The notes: generated by a model not told the origin, from the letters alone. 64,000 nucleotides of DNA from Vibrio ziniensis (GCF_011064285.1 NZ_CP049331.1:1178001-1242000), one strand, 5' to 3'. Shown: positions 43,914 through 52,477, numbered from the stretch's first letter. Numbers and translations: made by a program.

Positions 43914-44660
43914 ATGATTATTTCAGTACCCACAAATAATCAGGCTTATCTCAACACTCAGAGCACTGTAACTGCTGATGTGAATAAGCCTAGCACTGCC
44001 GTCAATAATATTGATGAGCGAGTAAATGCTGTTGTTGATGACAGTGACGAAACTAGTATTAAAATTGCTGATCGTCTAGCAGAACGTTCAAATCAACCTT
44101 CTTATCAGCAAAAAGAAGCGCAAAACTCTTTAGCTCAATTACAAAATACTAAAAGTGTGTTAGCTGATATGGAAAACGTTGCCTCTCAGTTGAATAAAGC
44201 GATTGAGCAAGATGATGCAGAAGGCAGCGAAAAAGTTGCTAAGCTACGTGCACAACTAACAGATCTCACTAAACAGTTAAAAGATGTACAAGGTGAAGAA
44301 GCGTCATCAGTGCAAGCTAACAATGCTAACGAAGAGAAAGAAGTAAAAGTTAAGTTCAATAGTAGCGAAATTTCTTCTATTGCTGAGACGCTAAGCAAAA
44401 TCGAATTAACGGATGATTCAAAATCTGTAATGAAACAGCAGTTATCTGGCGAAGCTGGTTTAATGAGTGAGTTAGCGAAGACTCGTTCTGAATTGGATAT
44501 GCAAATGCAAGACGCTTTTGCTAACCATTCAACAGTTGATACAGAAGTTGCTCAACAGGCTAGTGCCGCATCAAGAAGTAGCATGTTAGAGCCAAGCGGT
44601 GCAAAACAACTAGCAGGCACACAAACAACTGCAGACGTTGCTGTTTCAATCCTAAGCTAA
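43914..44660 (+). CDS. flagellar-cluster protein with flagellin-like ends, function unknown
   Basis: A 248-residue acidic, helix-rich protein between flagellin and fliD, where FlaG-type genes stand in other Vibrio clusters. Its start MIISVPTNNQAYLNTQSTV resembles the flagellin start [18 protein letters not shown]. Its end DVAVSILS resembles the flagellin end PQLAMSMLG. The middle (about 60-230) is coiled coil rich in Gln, Glu, Ala and Ser, unlike flagellin D1. It may be a filament-associated or secreted protein using the flagellin export signal. It has its own sigma-28-like promoter and AAGGAG site. Confidence 0.55.
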   Translation: MIISVPTNNQAYLNTQSTVTADVNKPSTAVNNIDERVNAVVDDSDETSIKIADRLAERSNQPSYQQKEAQNSLAQLQNTKSVLADMENVASQLNKAIEQDDAEGSEKVAKLRAQLTDLTKQLKDVQGEEASSVQANNANEEKEVKVKFNSSEISSIAETLSKIELTDDSKSVMKQQLSGEAGLMSELAKTRSELDMQMQDAFANHSTVDTEVAQQASAASRSSMLEPSGAKQLAGTQTTADVAVSILS

Positions 44661-44766
44661 ATCCTACGTAGGAATCAGCAGGGGTAGATGTTCCCACTTT
44701 GGCTAACGCCTTATCATATAAATAGAAAGATCTGTCATAACGGTTGAGCCGTTTTTGGAGACAATT

Positions 44767-46101
44767 ATGCAAATTGATGCGTCATCGTATGCTGACCAAC
44801 TCGCGTACTACGAGGTTTATTCGGCTCAAAACCGTTATTCAACAAAATTAAGCACGCTACAAAGCCAAAGCAGCATGCTTAGTAAAATCGATAATGCTTT
44901 GGATGCTCTCGATAACTTATTGTACAAGTTTACTAAACCGACAGGTTCTTTTTCGCAAAGTGCAGTATCACAATCAAGTGAAGACTATTTCAGTGTAAAC
45001 GCAGCAGGTTATGCAAAAAATATCAGTATGGATATTTTTGTTAAACAGACCGCTGCTTCGCACCAAATGGTGATTGAGACTTCCGGTTCTGAAACATCAG
45101 ATACTTTTGCAACGATTGGTAATGGTACTAAATTCAGCATCAAAATCGGTACTGAGACGCATGAATTTGATATTGATGATGCGTTTTCAAGTAAAGGTGA
45201 AGGTGGTTCCGTCACTTATCAAGAACTGATCAACCACATTAACCAAGAATTAGACGGTCAGGTGAACGCATCTTTAGTTCGCTCTGGCGGAACAATGAAG
45301 CTAATGCTTAGCTCGGAAGAAACGGGTGAAGCTAACCGATTTGAAATAGTTGAAGGTAGTGCAGAAGGTGATGCCTCCGCTTTTAGTGGTGCTACTACAG
45401 TAAAAGAAGGCCGCGATGCCATTATTTACTTAGGCGATCCAGATGATGGTGGCATTGAATTAACAAACAGCAGCAATACCTTTACCAATATTGTCAATGG
45501 CGTCGATATTACCGTTACAAAAGCCAATAAAACTGGCGACGATACAACGAACTTTTCTATTGGGCCTGATAGTAGTGCAACGATGGAGCTGCTAAACGAA
45601 GTCATTACTTCATTCAACAGTGCGTTAAGTATTCTTAATGAAGCAACGCGTTCTGGCAGTGAAAGTGAAGAGCGTGGTGTATTGGCTTCGGATGGTCAAA
45701 TTCGTGGCATTTCTAACGAACTAAAAAACCTAATTCGTACTTCATATAACGGCGTGAGTTTATTCGAAATTGGTTTGTCTCTAAATAAAGATGGTGAACT
45801 TGAGTTAGATGAAGACAAATTCAAAGAAGCCTCAGAAACCTACGATTTAGAAGAGATTTTCCTTGGCGAAGCCGGTCTGTTTAAAACCATGGAGTCCAGT
45901 ATTGAAAAATACGCGGACTACAATACAGGTTCATTAAAAACCAAGAAAGAGCGCAACGCGACTGAACAGACTCGTGTAAACGACAAGTTAGACGACTTAG
46001 ATACCAAGTACGAGATGTACTACAAGCGTTATCTTTCTCAGTTTACGAACTTAAACAACTTGATGTACTCGATGAGTTCAATTTCAACACTATTTGCTTA
46101 A
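44767..46101 (+). CDS. fliD: FliD (LafB), filament cap protein
   Basis: A 444-residue filament cap. The N-terminal coil (SSYADQLAYYEVYSAQNRY, SQSSMLSKIDNALDALDNLL) and C-terminal coil (KKERNATEQTRVNDKLDDLDTKYEMYYKRYLSQFTNLN) fit FliD. The central domains (about 90-330) are beta-rich. The ATG at 44767 is used because GGAG stands 6 bases upstream; a TTG at 44755 overlaps this site. It opens the late operon fliD-fliS-fliT-fliK-fliL-fliA-motA-motB. A weaker sigma-28-like sequence (TAAA-N11-GTCATAAC) lies at 44719-44741. Confidence 0.9.
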   Translation: MQIDASSYADQLAYYEVYSAQNRYSTKLSTLQSQSSMLSKIDNALDALDNLLYKFTKPTGSFSQSAVSQSSEDYFSVNAAGYAKNISMDIFVKQTAASHQMVIETSGSETSDTFATIGNGTKFSIKIGTETHEFDIDDAFSSKGEGGSVTYQELINHINQELDGQVNASLVRSGGTMKLMLSSEETGEANRFEIVEGSAEGDASAFSGATTVKEGRDAIIYLGDPDDGGIELTNSSNTFTNIVNGVDITVTKANKTGDDTTNFSIGPDSSATMELLNEVITSFNSALSILNEATRSGSESEERGVLASDGQIRGISNELKNLIRTSYNGVSLFEIGLSLNKDGELELDEDKFKEASETYDLEEIFLGEAGLFKTMESSIEKYADYNTGSLKTKKERNATEQTRVNDKLDDLDTKYEMYYKRYLSQFTNLNNLMYSMSSISTLFA

Positions 46102-46110
46102 AGGTAGACA

Positions 46111-46503
46111 ATGTTACTAGGTAATCAACAACAAGCGGCATATAGCAATGTGCAGATTCAAGCGAATGCATCCGTTTCAAATACGTTTGAACTGATCTGT
46201 ATGCTGCATGACCGCTTAGCTATCGAGCTAGACACTATTGTGTTTGCTATCGACGAAAAGGATTTCCTAAAAAAATCAAAGTCAGCACAAAAAGCCATCG
46301 ACATTTTGATGGCTTTAGACGCTTCTTTAGATTTGGATAACCCTAATGAACTGATTGAAAATATTCATAATCTTTATGAACACAGTATTGCAACTGTGTT
46401 TAAAGGTTCAAAAGATTTAGATACGCAAGTTATCAAAGACCTGAAACAGCCACTCGCAGATTTACGCGAAGGCTGGGAAGGGGCGATGAAGCTTTTAAGC
46501 TAA
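46111..46503 (+). CDS. fliS: FliS (LafC), flagellin chaperone
   Basis: A 130-residue helical chaperone with the family pattern: AAYSNVQIQANASVSNTFELICMLHDRLAIELD at the start and SAQKAIDILMALDASLDL in the middle. It keeps flagellin unfolded before export. It follows fliD by 9 bases. Confidence 0.92.
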   Translation: MLLGNQQQAAYSNVQIQANASVSNTFELICMLHDRLAIELDTIVFAIDEKDFLKKSKSAQKAIDILMALDASLDLDNPNELIENIHNLYEHSIATVFKGSKDLDTQVIKDLKQPLADLREGWEGAMKLLS

Positions 46504-46510
46504 TTAGATT

Positions 46511-46798
46511 ATGAATCAGCTAGAACTTAATAAGCTGTTGGCTTTTTATCAACGAGCGCTAGAAGACCGCAGCGTTGAAAACATCGAACGTGCGGTCAAT
46601 TTGCTGCAAAAACATCTACCTAATGTAGATCAACAGGCAGCAGAAAATTTGGAAGTACTTGCAAAACTTAAGCAGGTGCACCATGAGGCTATTTTGTTTA
46701 TTCAGAAGGAAAGGGATCTCGTTAAAGCGGAAATGGATAGCTTTAATACTAATAAGGCAAGAGATTTTGCCTATCAAAGAACCCAGTTAAGTCAATAA
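46511..46798 (+). CDS. fliT: FliT-like (LafD) chaperone
   Basis: A 95-residue helical protein in the lafD position between fliS and fliK. The family is poorly conserved, so the name rests on position, size and helical content. FliT-type proteins are chaperones of the cap protein FliD. It is separated from fliS by 7 bases and from fliK by 2. Confidence 0.7.
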   Translation: MNQLELNKLLAFYQRALEDRSVENIERAVNLLQKHLPNVDQQAAENLEVLAKLKQVHHEAILFIQKERDLVKAEMDSFNTNKARDFAYQRTQLSQ

Positions 46799-46800
46799 TT

Positions 46801-47784
46801 ATGATAAATGGTTTAAACCATACTTCGACAGATACCGCTTCATTGTCTGAAGGTGCTGTACTGAATGCAAAACAAGGTTTTAGGGACCGAGATTCTACGG
46901 GAACTGCGACGATGAGTTTTGCGGCGATGCTTCTGGATACTGAGGCAAAAAATGTTGTTACAGATCTTGGATTAAGTCTCTCTGAGAGTGATGAATCGCT
47001 TGAATTAACCACTGCCGGCACAGATGAGTTGACAGATCTTTCTGCCGATATCAGTGACAATTTCAATCTTGTTTCTGTGTCCGTTACAACGGTGAATAAT
47101 TCGGTAAAAGATTCTTCAGTAACGGCTGCTAGCTCAATGGTTGCAGACTCTATCGTAACGGCAGTTTCAAATGTAATGAGCACAAGTGCTTCACTAGCGA
47201 GTGCTCAGGTAGCAACAAGTCAATTGGCTACTAATAGTGTTCTCGATGGAAAATTGATCGATGCCACTACCGTAAAAGAACCTACCGTGGCGGCAGACGC
47301 GCTGTTGAACAACAACTCGCAGACTGCACGAAATGAAGTTGCCTCAAATTTGCAATTTAAAGCGGTGATGGACAAATCACTGTCTACTCAAGAGCTAGGT
47401 GAGCGTTTGAGTGCGACAATTGCTGACAAAGTCAGTGTTCAGGTTAATGCGAAAACACCAACCGCAACGATTCGTTTAGATCCACCTGACCTAGGTAAAA
47501 TCGAACTGGTTGTGAAACTCGACCACGACAAACTACATGTTCAAATTAATGCTTCATCCAGCACAACACGAGAGTCAATTCAGATGACTTCTGACCGCTT
47601 AAGAGCAGAGTTGGTTGAGCAGAATTTCTTAAATGTCGATGTCTCTGTTACTAGTGAACATCAGCAAAACACAGAGCAGGATTTCTTCGCGTTTGGCGAC
47701 GATCTTATTGTTGCAAGCAATGCTGCAAGTTTGGATTTGAATGAAGAACAAGAAATCGACAATAGTGAACTAGCAAGAGCGTAA
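46801..47784 (+). CDS. fliK: FliK (LafE), hook-length control protein
   Basis: A 327-residue protein with a Ser/Thr/Val-rich, probably extended N-terminal ruler (about 1-180). A folded C-terminal domain (about 195-300) carries the family block TPTATIRLDPPDLGKIELVVKLDHDKLHVQINASS. That domain contacts FlhB to switch export specificity when the hook is long enough. It is short compared with E. coli FliK (375), consistent with a lateral-type hook. Confidence 0.9.
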   Translation: MINGLNHTSTDTASLSEGAVLNAKQGFRDRDSTGTATMSFAAMLLDTEAKNVVTDLGLSLSESDESLELTTAGTDELTDLSADISDNFNLVSVSVTTVNNSVKDSSVTAASSMVADSIVTAVSNVMSTSASLASAQVATSQLATNSVLDGKLIDATTVKEPTVAADALLNNNSQTARNEVASNLQFKAVMDKSLSTQELGERLSATIADKVSVQVNAKTPTATIRLDPPDLGKIELVVKLDHDKLHVQINASSSTTRESIQMTSDRLRAELVEQNFLNVDVSVTSEHQQNTEQDFFAFGDDLIVASNAASLDLNEEQEIDNSELARA

Positions 47785-47788
47785 TGTT

Positions 47789-48256
47789 ATGAAAATTGTA
47801 ATTGCGGTATTAGCATCCGTATTATTGACCGTTGGTGCAATTGTTGGATTGAGCGTCACTGGTATTATTAATCTCAGTGGAATGTTCTGGGGAGAATCGA
47901 TTACAAATTCTGGTGTTGAGGTAATTAAGGGTGCTTCTAAATCTGCTGAACTCAATGTTCCGACGGTCGAAGTTCCCATGCACGGTATGTTGATTCCAAT
48001 TAACTTCTCCAAGCGCCAAAGTTTATTATTATTGGATGTATATCTTTATACACCTGTAGAAAATGAGAAATCATTAACAAATGATATTCCAAAAATTAAA
48101 AATCAAATATTAAAAGTTTTTAGTTTAAAGCCAGCTGAATATTACCGTGACGAGATGTTTATTTTGAATCTACAAGATGATTTGGATTATATGTTTAAAA
48201 AGGAAAAACAGTGGCAAGTTAAGGAAGTGTTAGTTACTAAAGCGGTATATCAATAA
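47789..48256 (+). CDS. fliL: FliL-like (LafF) stator-associated protein
   Basis: A 155-residue protein with one N-terminal membrane helix (IVIAVLASVLLTVGAIVGLSV) and a periplasmic domain. Its end (DDLDYMFKKEKQWQVKEVLVTKAVYQ) resembles the usual FliL end with its VYFTxFVxQ motif. FliL-type rings support the stators. The gene is coupled to fliA, which starts at the next base after the stop. Confidence 0.8.
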   Translation: MKIVIAVLASVLLTVGAIVGLSVTGIINLSGMFWGESITNSGVEVIKGASKSAELNVPTVEVPMHGMLIPINFSKRQSLLLLDVYLYTPVENEKSLTNDIPKIKNQILKVFSLKPAEYYRDEMFILNLQDDLDYMFKKEKQWQVKEVLVTKAVYQ

Positions 48257-48952
48257 ATGTTGCTAGGTAAACAAGCGTACCAAAAGACTGAAATGCAGAC
48301 TATGGCAGAAAGACATGCGATAGAGTCGGCTGCAATTCAGTCAAATTTGTCTCTGATTAATCGTTCTTTGAAACGATATAGAGGAGCTGTGGATGAAGAC
48401 ACCTTAGAGGATCTTCGCCAAACAGCTTTGATTACGTTTGTTACTGAGTTACGTAAGTTCGACCATATAGTGAATGAAGACTTCATTAAATCAGTAACAG
48501 TTCGTATGCGCGGTGCCATCATTGATGAGCTACGCTCACGTGATTATTTGAGTCGTGATAACAGAACATTGGCAAATAATATTAAGAAAGCTGAGTCGAT
48601 GCTGATGGGGCAGCTTGGCCGTGCACCGAGACAATCTGAGGTGTGCGAAGCACTTAATATAACAGCACAAGAATATTTAGATGCGATGTCAGATCTTATT
48701 TTAAGCGATGACATTGCTTTATATGACAGTGTTGATAATACAGAAGAAGATAATAAAGAAGAACTTGCTCTATTTATTCAACAAGAGTTGGAAAAATTGC
48801 CTGAAGATGTTCAACGTGTCATGTATTTGATGTATGTGATGGGTTTAAGCACTCAGGAGACAGCACTCGCTTTAGAAATAAGCGAAGTTAAAGTTCACAG
48901 ATTAAAACACAAAGGTGTCGAGGTAATTAAATCTCGAGCGGAGAGAATTTAG
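48257..48952 (+). CDS. fliA: FliA (LafS), sigma-28 factor of this flagellar system
   Basis: A 231-residue sigma factor. Region 2 includes DEDTLEDLRQTALITFVTELRKF and VRMRGAIIDELRSRDYLSR, the typical FliA block. Region 3 is at LGRAPRQSEVCEALNI. Region 4 is VMYLMYVMGLSTQETALALEISEVKVHRLKHKGV near the end. It should read the late promoters (flagellin, the 43914 gene, flgM) and be held by the FlgM at 36820. Having its own sigma/anti-sigma pair allows independent control from a polar system. Confidence 0.93.
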   Translation: MLLGKQAYQKTEMQTMAERHAIESAAIQSNLSLINRSLKRYRGAVDEDTLEDLRQTALITFVTELRKFDHIVNEDFIKSVTVRMRGAIIDELRSRDYLSRDNRTLANNIKKAESMLMGQLGRAPRQSEVCEALNITAQEYLDAMSDLILSDDIALYDSVDNTEEDNKEELALFIQQELEKLPEDVQRVMYLMYVMGLSTQETALALEISEVKVHRLKHKGVEVIKSRAERI

Positions 48953-48953
48953 A

Positions 48954-49808
48954 ATGAAGCAAATATTGGCATTCGTAGGGATTTTGGCAGTTATTGGTGT
49001 GTCATTTGTTCTTCATGGTGGAAGGCTAGGTGCATTAGTTAAAATATCCGAAATTGTGATTATTTTTGGTGCATCTTTAGGTGGGTTGATTATTTCTTGT
49101 ACGATGCCAACGCTAAAGTTAATGATCTCTCAAATTAAGCAAACGCTTGGTAAAAGTATCTATACAAAAGATTATTACAACGAATTGTTATCACTGATGT
49201 TTGAGTTGATCAATGTTGTGAAAATGCAGAACTTAAAAGCTTTAGATACTCACGTAGAAAATCCAGAAGCTAGTTCTATTTTCACCAAGTATCCTGCAAT
49301 TATGAAAGATACCATTACGTTGCACTTCATCATCGATTCTTTCCGTCAGGTAATCAGTTCAAAAATCGCTGCCCATGAGCTAGAAGCTGCGTTAGAAGAA
49401 GAAATTGAAGTTCTGATGGAAGAATATGAAAAGCCTTCTCATAAATTGCACGCTACCGCAGAAGCGATGCCTGGTATCGGCATCCTTGCCGCAGTAATGG
49501 GTATTATCTTAACAATGCAAAACCTTGATGCCGATGTAACGATTATCGGCCAAAGTATTGCTGGCGCGTTAGTAGGTACTTTCACGGGTATTTTCGGCTG
49601 TTACTGCCTTGCTGGTCCTTTGTCGAGTGCAATGCATGAAATTGCTGAGGAACAGGTTGCACCTCTTCACTGTATTCGTTCCATTATTACTGGCTATTTG
49701 CAAAACCTGTCTGCGCATATGTGTGTGAATGCAGGGCGAAAGCATATTGAAACCCATGTGAAGCCAAGCTTTACAGAGTTAGAGCAAACGCTGGAATCAC
49801 TTAGGTAA
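48954..49808 (+). CDS. motA: MotA (LafT), stator protein
   Basis: A 284-residue stator with four membrane helices. The family features GGRLGALVKISEIVIIFGASLGG, a large cytoplasmic loop (about 60-165) and the C-terminal pair of helices with PGIGILAAVMGIILTMQNLD and GQSIAGALVGTFTGIFGCYCLAGPLSSAM are clear. Its length and sequence fit E. coli-type MotA rather than the shorter, sodium-driven PomA, so a proton motor is expected. It starts 2 bases after fliA. Confidence 0.94.
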   Translation: MKQILAFVGILAVIGVSFVLHGGRLGALVKISEIVIIFGASLGGLIISCTMPTLKLMISQIKQTLGKSIYTKDYYNELLSLMFELINVVKMQNLKALDTHVENPEASSIFTKYPAIMKDTITLHFIIDSFRQVISSKIAAHELEAALEEEIEVLMEEYEKPSHKLHATAEAMPGIGILAAVMGIILTMQNLDADVTIIGQSIAGALVGTFTGIFGCYCLAGPLSSAMHEIAEEQVAPLHCIRSIITGYLQNLSAHMCVNAGRKHIETHVKPSFTELEQTLESLR

Positions 49809-49813
49809 CCACT

Positions 49814-50737
49814 ATGAGTAATGCTGGTGTAACTATTATTAAGAAAAGGCAGAATAAAGATTCTGGACTGAGTCATGGTGGCTGGAAAGTCGCAATGGCC
49901 GACTTGATGATCTCTATGATGTGTCTTTTTCTTATCCTATGGTTGTTGTCTGTGATGGATACGAAAGATAGCAGCGACCTTGTTGAGTACTTCCAAACGG
50001 GGAAGTTACAGACTGATGGGTTAGGTAATTCTATTAGTCCGATTCCTTTACAAGAAGTAGCAACCACTAACAATGAATCAGACATGCGGCGTATTGATGA
50101 TAACTCATTAATCGAAGGGGAAGTTGATAGTCAGCAAGAACTTGAAGTCTTTGCACGATTGATCGAAGAGCATATCGAAGAGATTCAAGGCATGGGCAGT
50201 GTGCAAGTAACAGTTACTCCACAAGGTTTAAAAATCTTGATAAGTGATTCTGCTCAAGGTCAAATGTTTTACCGTGGTGGTGCAAATATGACACCTTACT
50301 ATCAAGACCTACTATTGCATTTAGCTCCTGTCTTTAAACGAGTGACTAACGCTATGGTGATCACTGGGCATACGGATGCAGCTCGTTATGCAGGAGCGAA
50401 AACGACCAACTGGGAACTTTCTGCTAATCGAGCTAATCAGGCTCGCTATTTCTTAGCACAAGGTGGTGTACCCAATGAGCAAATCTTCCAAGTCTCTGGT
50501 ATGGCGGATACTGCCCCTGTTAACTTTGACGATCCTAAAAGTGCAGATAACAGGCGTATCGAAGTGTTTATACTCACTTCAACTGCACAAAAGCAGTTAA
50601 GCCAAGTGTATAAAAACTTACCTAAGATGGAAGCGGCAGGCAAAGATGTCGATCAGAAAGCTATGGACAAAATTGGGCGTCAGGAAAGAGAGGCGGCAAA
50701 AGCTGCTCTAGACAATCAGTTACCGATTTCCTATTAG
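49814..50737 (+). CDS. motB: MotB (LafU), stator protein
   Basis: A 307-residue stator. The single membrane helix VAMADLMISMMCLFLILWLLSV holds the ion-binding Asp (near residue 32). A plug/linker and an OmpA-type peptidoglycan-binding domain follow (about 150-260; MVITGHTDAARYAGAKTTNWELSANRANQARYFL and ADNRRIEVFIL). It works with MotA as an ion channel anchored at the cell wall. It is the last clear flagellar gene of the late operon. Confidence 0.95.
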   Translation: MSNAGVTIIKKRQNKDSGLSHGGWKVAMADLMISMMCLFLILWLLSVMDTKDSSDLVEYFQTGKLQTDGLGNSISPIPLQEVATTNNESDMRRIDDNSLIEGEVDSQQELEVFARLIEEHIEEIQGMGSVQVTVTPQGLKILISDSAQGQMFYRGGANMTPYYQDLLLHLAPVFKRVTNAMVITGHTDAARYAGAKTTNWELSANRANQARYFLAQGGVPNEQIFQVSGMADTAPVNFDDPKSADNRRIEVFILTSTAQKQLSQVYKNLPKMEAAGKDVDQKAMDKIGRQEREAAKAALDNQLPISY

Positions 50738-50747
50738 GACTCGACGT

Positions 50748-51050
50748 TTGCTCAGAAATATCCATAAGGTCAGCAATGCCAATCTACGTCAGATAAAACG
50801 TGGAGTCGCATGGCTGACCTTAATTAATTACATTATTTCGTTCAGTTATATTGTCACAATAAACAACAGTTCTGACTGGGTGTTTATGACAGGTGCAGTT
50901 CTACTTGGCTATAACTATTTATTAGTGCGTTTAGTCGTCACTATTCCAAAGAGAACATTTGTAATAAAAAGTCACCATTATTTAATGATTCCTTTCTTAG
51001 CTAGTGTTTTATTAGCATCTGTAGCACTCATCTACAGTCTTTGGTGTTAG
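50748..51050 (+). CDS. small membrane protein of unknown function (TTG start)
   Basis: A 100-residue protein with three likely membrane helices (about 21-40, 46-66, 78-99) and a basic N-terminal tail. The start is taken as TTG at 50748, with TAGGA eight bases upstream and the motB stop 10 bases earlier. I know of no lafU neighbour of this type. It could be a late-operon member that modifies the motor. The call as a real gene rests on the helix pattern and tight spacing. Confidence 0.55.
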   Translation: MLRNIHKVSNANLRQIKRGVAWLTLINYIISFSYIVTINNSSDWVFMTGAVLLGYNYLLVRLVVTIPKRTFVIKSHHYLMIPFLASVLLASVALIYSLWC

Positions 51051-51092
51051 TTGACATTTCGGCTGAAATAGTACCTACGTACTCATTAGTAA

Positions 51093-51262
51093 TACCATCC
51101 TAGATAAAAATATGATCAGACTGAGCATCGGTGAGCTGCGTAATGGGCGTCAAACGCAAACGCGCATTCATTCGTCCCTGAAGCTCCGCCCAGCCATCCA
51201 TGGTTCGGAGGGTTTGCTTATCGACGCCCATTCACTGATCAGGAAATTTTCCAGAATGGTAT
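51093..51262. repeat. palindromic repeat element, copy 2 (MITE-like), hit by an IS
   Basis: A second copy of the 38241-38408 repeat, with the same start (TACCATCCTAGATAAAAATA) and the same outer stem. The inner hairpin is weakened by two mismatches (CCGCCCAGCCAT / ATGGTTCGGAGG). Its right end reads CCAGAATGGTAT, roughly the inverse of the left end ATACCATCCTAG, so the element has ~12-base terminal inverted repeats. An IS3-family element is inserted at this right end. Confidence 0.8.
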
Positions 51263-51339
51263 TGTAAACCTCCCCTAAACTAGCGACATACTATTTTAGA
51301 GTTCTTCGACTTAGACTGAGCACAGAAGGAGAACTCGCG

Positions 51340-51606
51340 ATGAAAAGATCACGTTACTCAGAAACACAAATCGTCAAAATCTTAAAAGAAGTGGAAGCAG
51401 GTCGTAAGGTCAATGACGTGTGCCGTGAATACGGTATTTCTGATGCAACCTATTACAACTGGAAAGCGAAATACGGTGGGATGGATGCCTCTGACGTAAA
51501 GCGCCTTAAGGACTTGGAGGATGAGAATCGCCGGTTGAAAGCCATGTTTGCTGAGTTGAGTTTAGAGCATCGAATTCTCAAAGACATTGTAGAAAAAAAG
51601 CTGTAA
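51340..51606 (+). CDS. IS3-family transposase OrfA
   Basis: An 88-residue protein with an N-terminal helix-turn-helix (YSETQIVKILKEVEAGRKV, YGISDATYYNWKAKYGG) and a C-terminal leucine zipper (LKDLEDENRRLKAMF). It binds the IS ends. Just before the stop lies the slippery sequence AAAAAAG (51594-51600). A -1 shift there would join it to OrfB. Confidence 0.93.
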   Translation: MKRSRYSETQIVKILKEVEAGRKVNDVCREYGISDATYYNWKAKYGGMDASDVKRLKDLEDENRRLKAMFAELSLEHRILKDIVEKKL

Positions 51607-52451
51607 AGCCAGCGATAAGACGCGAACTGGTTAAGTATGCCAGACAACGGCACAATGCCAGTTTACGTCTTGCGTGTCGCGTAGTTGGCATGAGTGATTC
51701 GGTTTATCGATATCAACCTAAAGCGAATAACGACGATGAAGTGATTGTTGAACTGCAAAAGGCGGTTGAACGTCATCCTGCCTACGGTTTTAGCAAATTG
51801 CTCAAAATACTTCGTCGCTGGGGACATAGCTGGAATCACAAACGGATATATCGGATTTACTGCGAACTCAAACTCAATAAGCGTCGTAAAGGAAAAAAAC
51901 GCTTACCAACTCGTTTGTCCGAGCCGCTTAGTGTGCCCATGTTAGCTAACCAGTGTTGGTCCATCGATTTTATGAGTGACAGCCTACAATGCGGTCGACG
52001 ATTTAGAACTTTCAACGTGGTGGATGACTTCAATCGTGAAGCTTTAGCTATCGAAGTGGATTTAAGCTTACCGGCTCAACGAGTGGTTCGAGTGCTTGAA
52101 CGGATCATTGCATGGCGAGGTTACCCTGAAAAATTACGAATGGATAACGGTCCAGAGTTTATCTCTGCGACGCTAGCGACTTGGGCTGAAGAGCATGATA
52201 TCGAGCTGAAATTTATCCAGCCAGGCAAACCAACTCAGAACTCCTATATCGAACGCTTTAACCGTACGTATCGCACAGAGATCTTAGATATGTATGTATT
52301 CAGAACCTTGAATGAAGTGCGTGAGCTAACAGAAGACTGGATACGAGAATATAACGAAGACCGTCCCCATGATGCTCTCAATGATCTAACACCATGGGAA
52401 TATTTAATGAAGAATGAACAAGCCGAAAACTCTAATTATGGATGCAACTAA
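51600..52451 (+). CDS. IS3-family transposase OrfB (DDE domain, via -1 frameshift)
   Basis: The catalytic part of the transposase. The frame is open from the slippery site at about 51594; independent initiation could occur at the ATG at 51690 (253 residues). The DDE catalytic triad is present as WSIDFMSD, RMDNGPEF and SYIERFNRTYR. An N-terminal HTH_21-like region (RHPAYGFSKLLKILRRWG) precedes it. The reading frame is intact to the end, 16 bases before the right inverted repeat. Confidence 0.92.
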   Translation, partial: AVKPAIRRELVKYARQRHNASLRLACRVVGMSDSVYRYQPKANNDDEVIVELQKAVERHPAYGFSKLLKILRRWGHSWNHKRIYRIYCELKLNKRRKGKKRLPTRLSEPLSVPMLANQCWSIDFMSDSLQCGRRFRTFNVVDDFNREALAIEVDLSLPAQRVVRVLERIIAWRGYPEKLRMDNGPEFISATLATWAEEHDIELKFIQPGKPTQNSYIERFNRTYRTEILDMYVFRTLNEVRELTEDWIREYNEDRPHDALNDLTPWEYLMKNEQAENSNYGCN

Positions 52452-52477
52452 TTAGGGGAGGTTTACAGTATAAATGT

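Larger units (their letters stand above)
51259..52471 (+). mobile_element. IS3-family (IS407-like group) insertion sequence with 4-bp target duplication
   Basis: The element itself runs from 51263 to 52467 (1205 bases). Its ends are inverted repeats: TGTAAACCTCCCCTAA on the left and TTAGGGGAGGTTTACA on the right. The 4-base sequence GTAT occurs directly on both sides (51259-51262 and 52468-52471), a clean target duplication of the length known for the IS407 group. It carries the overlapping genes orfA and orfB. Perfect ends and duplication suggest a recent and possibly still active insertion. Confidence 0.93.

Noticed and set aside
43914..44660. Gene before fliD considered as FlaG
   Set aside because: FlaG is about 140 residues with a conserved C-terminal domain; this protein is 248 residues with a different, coiled-coil core.
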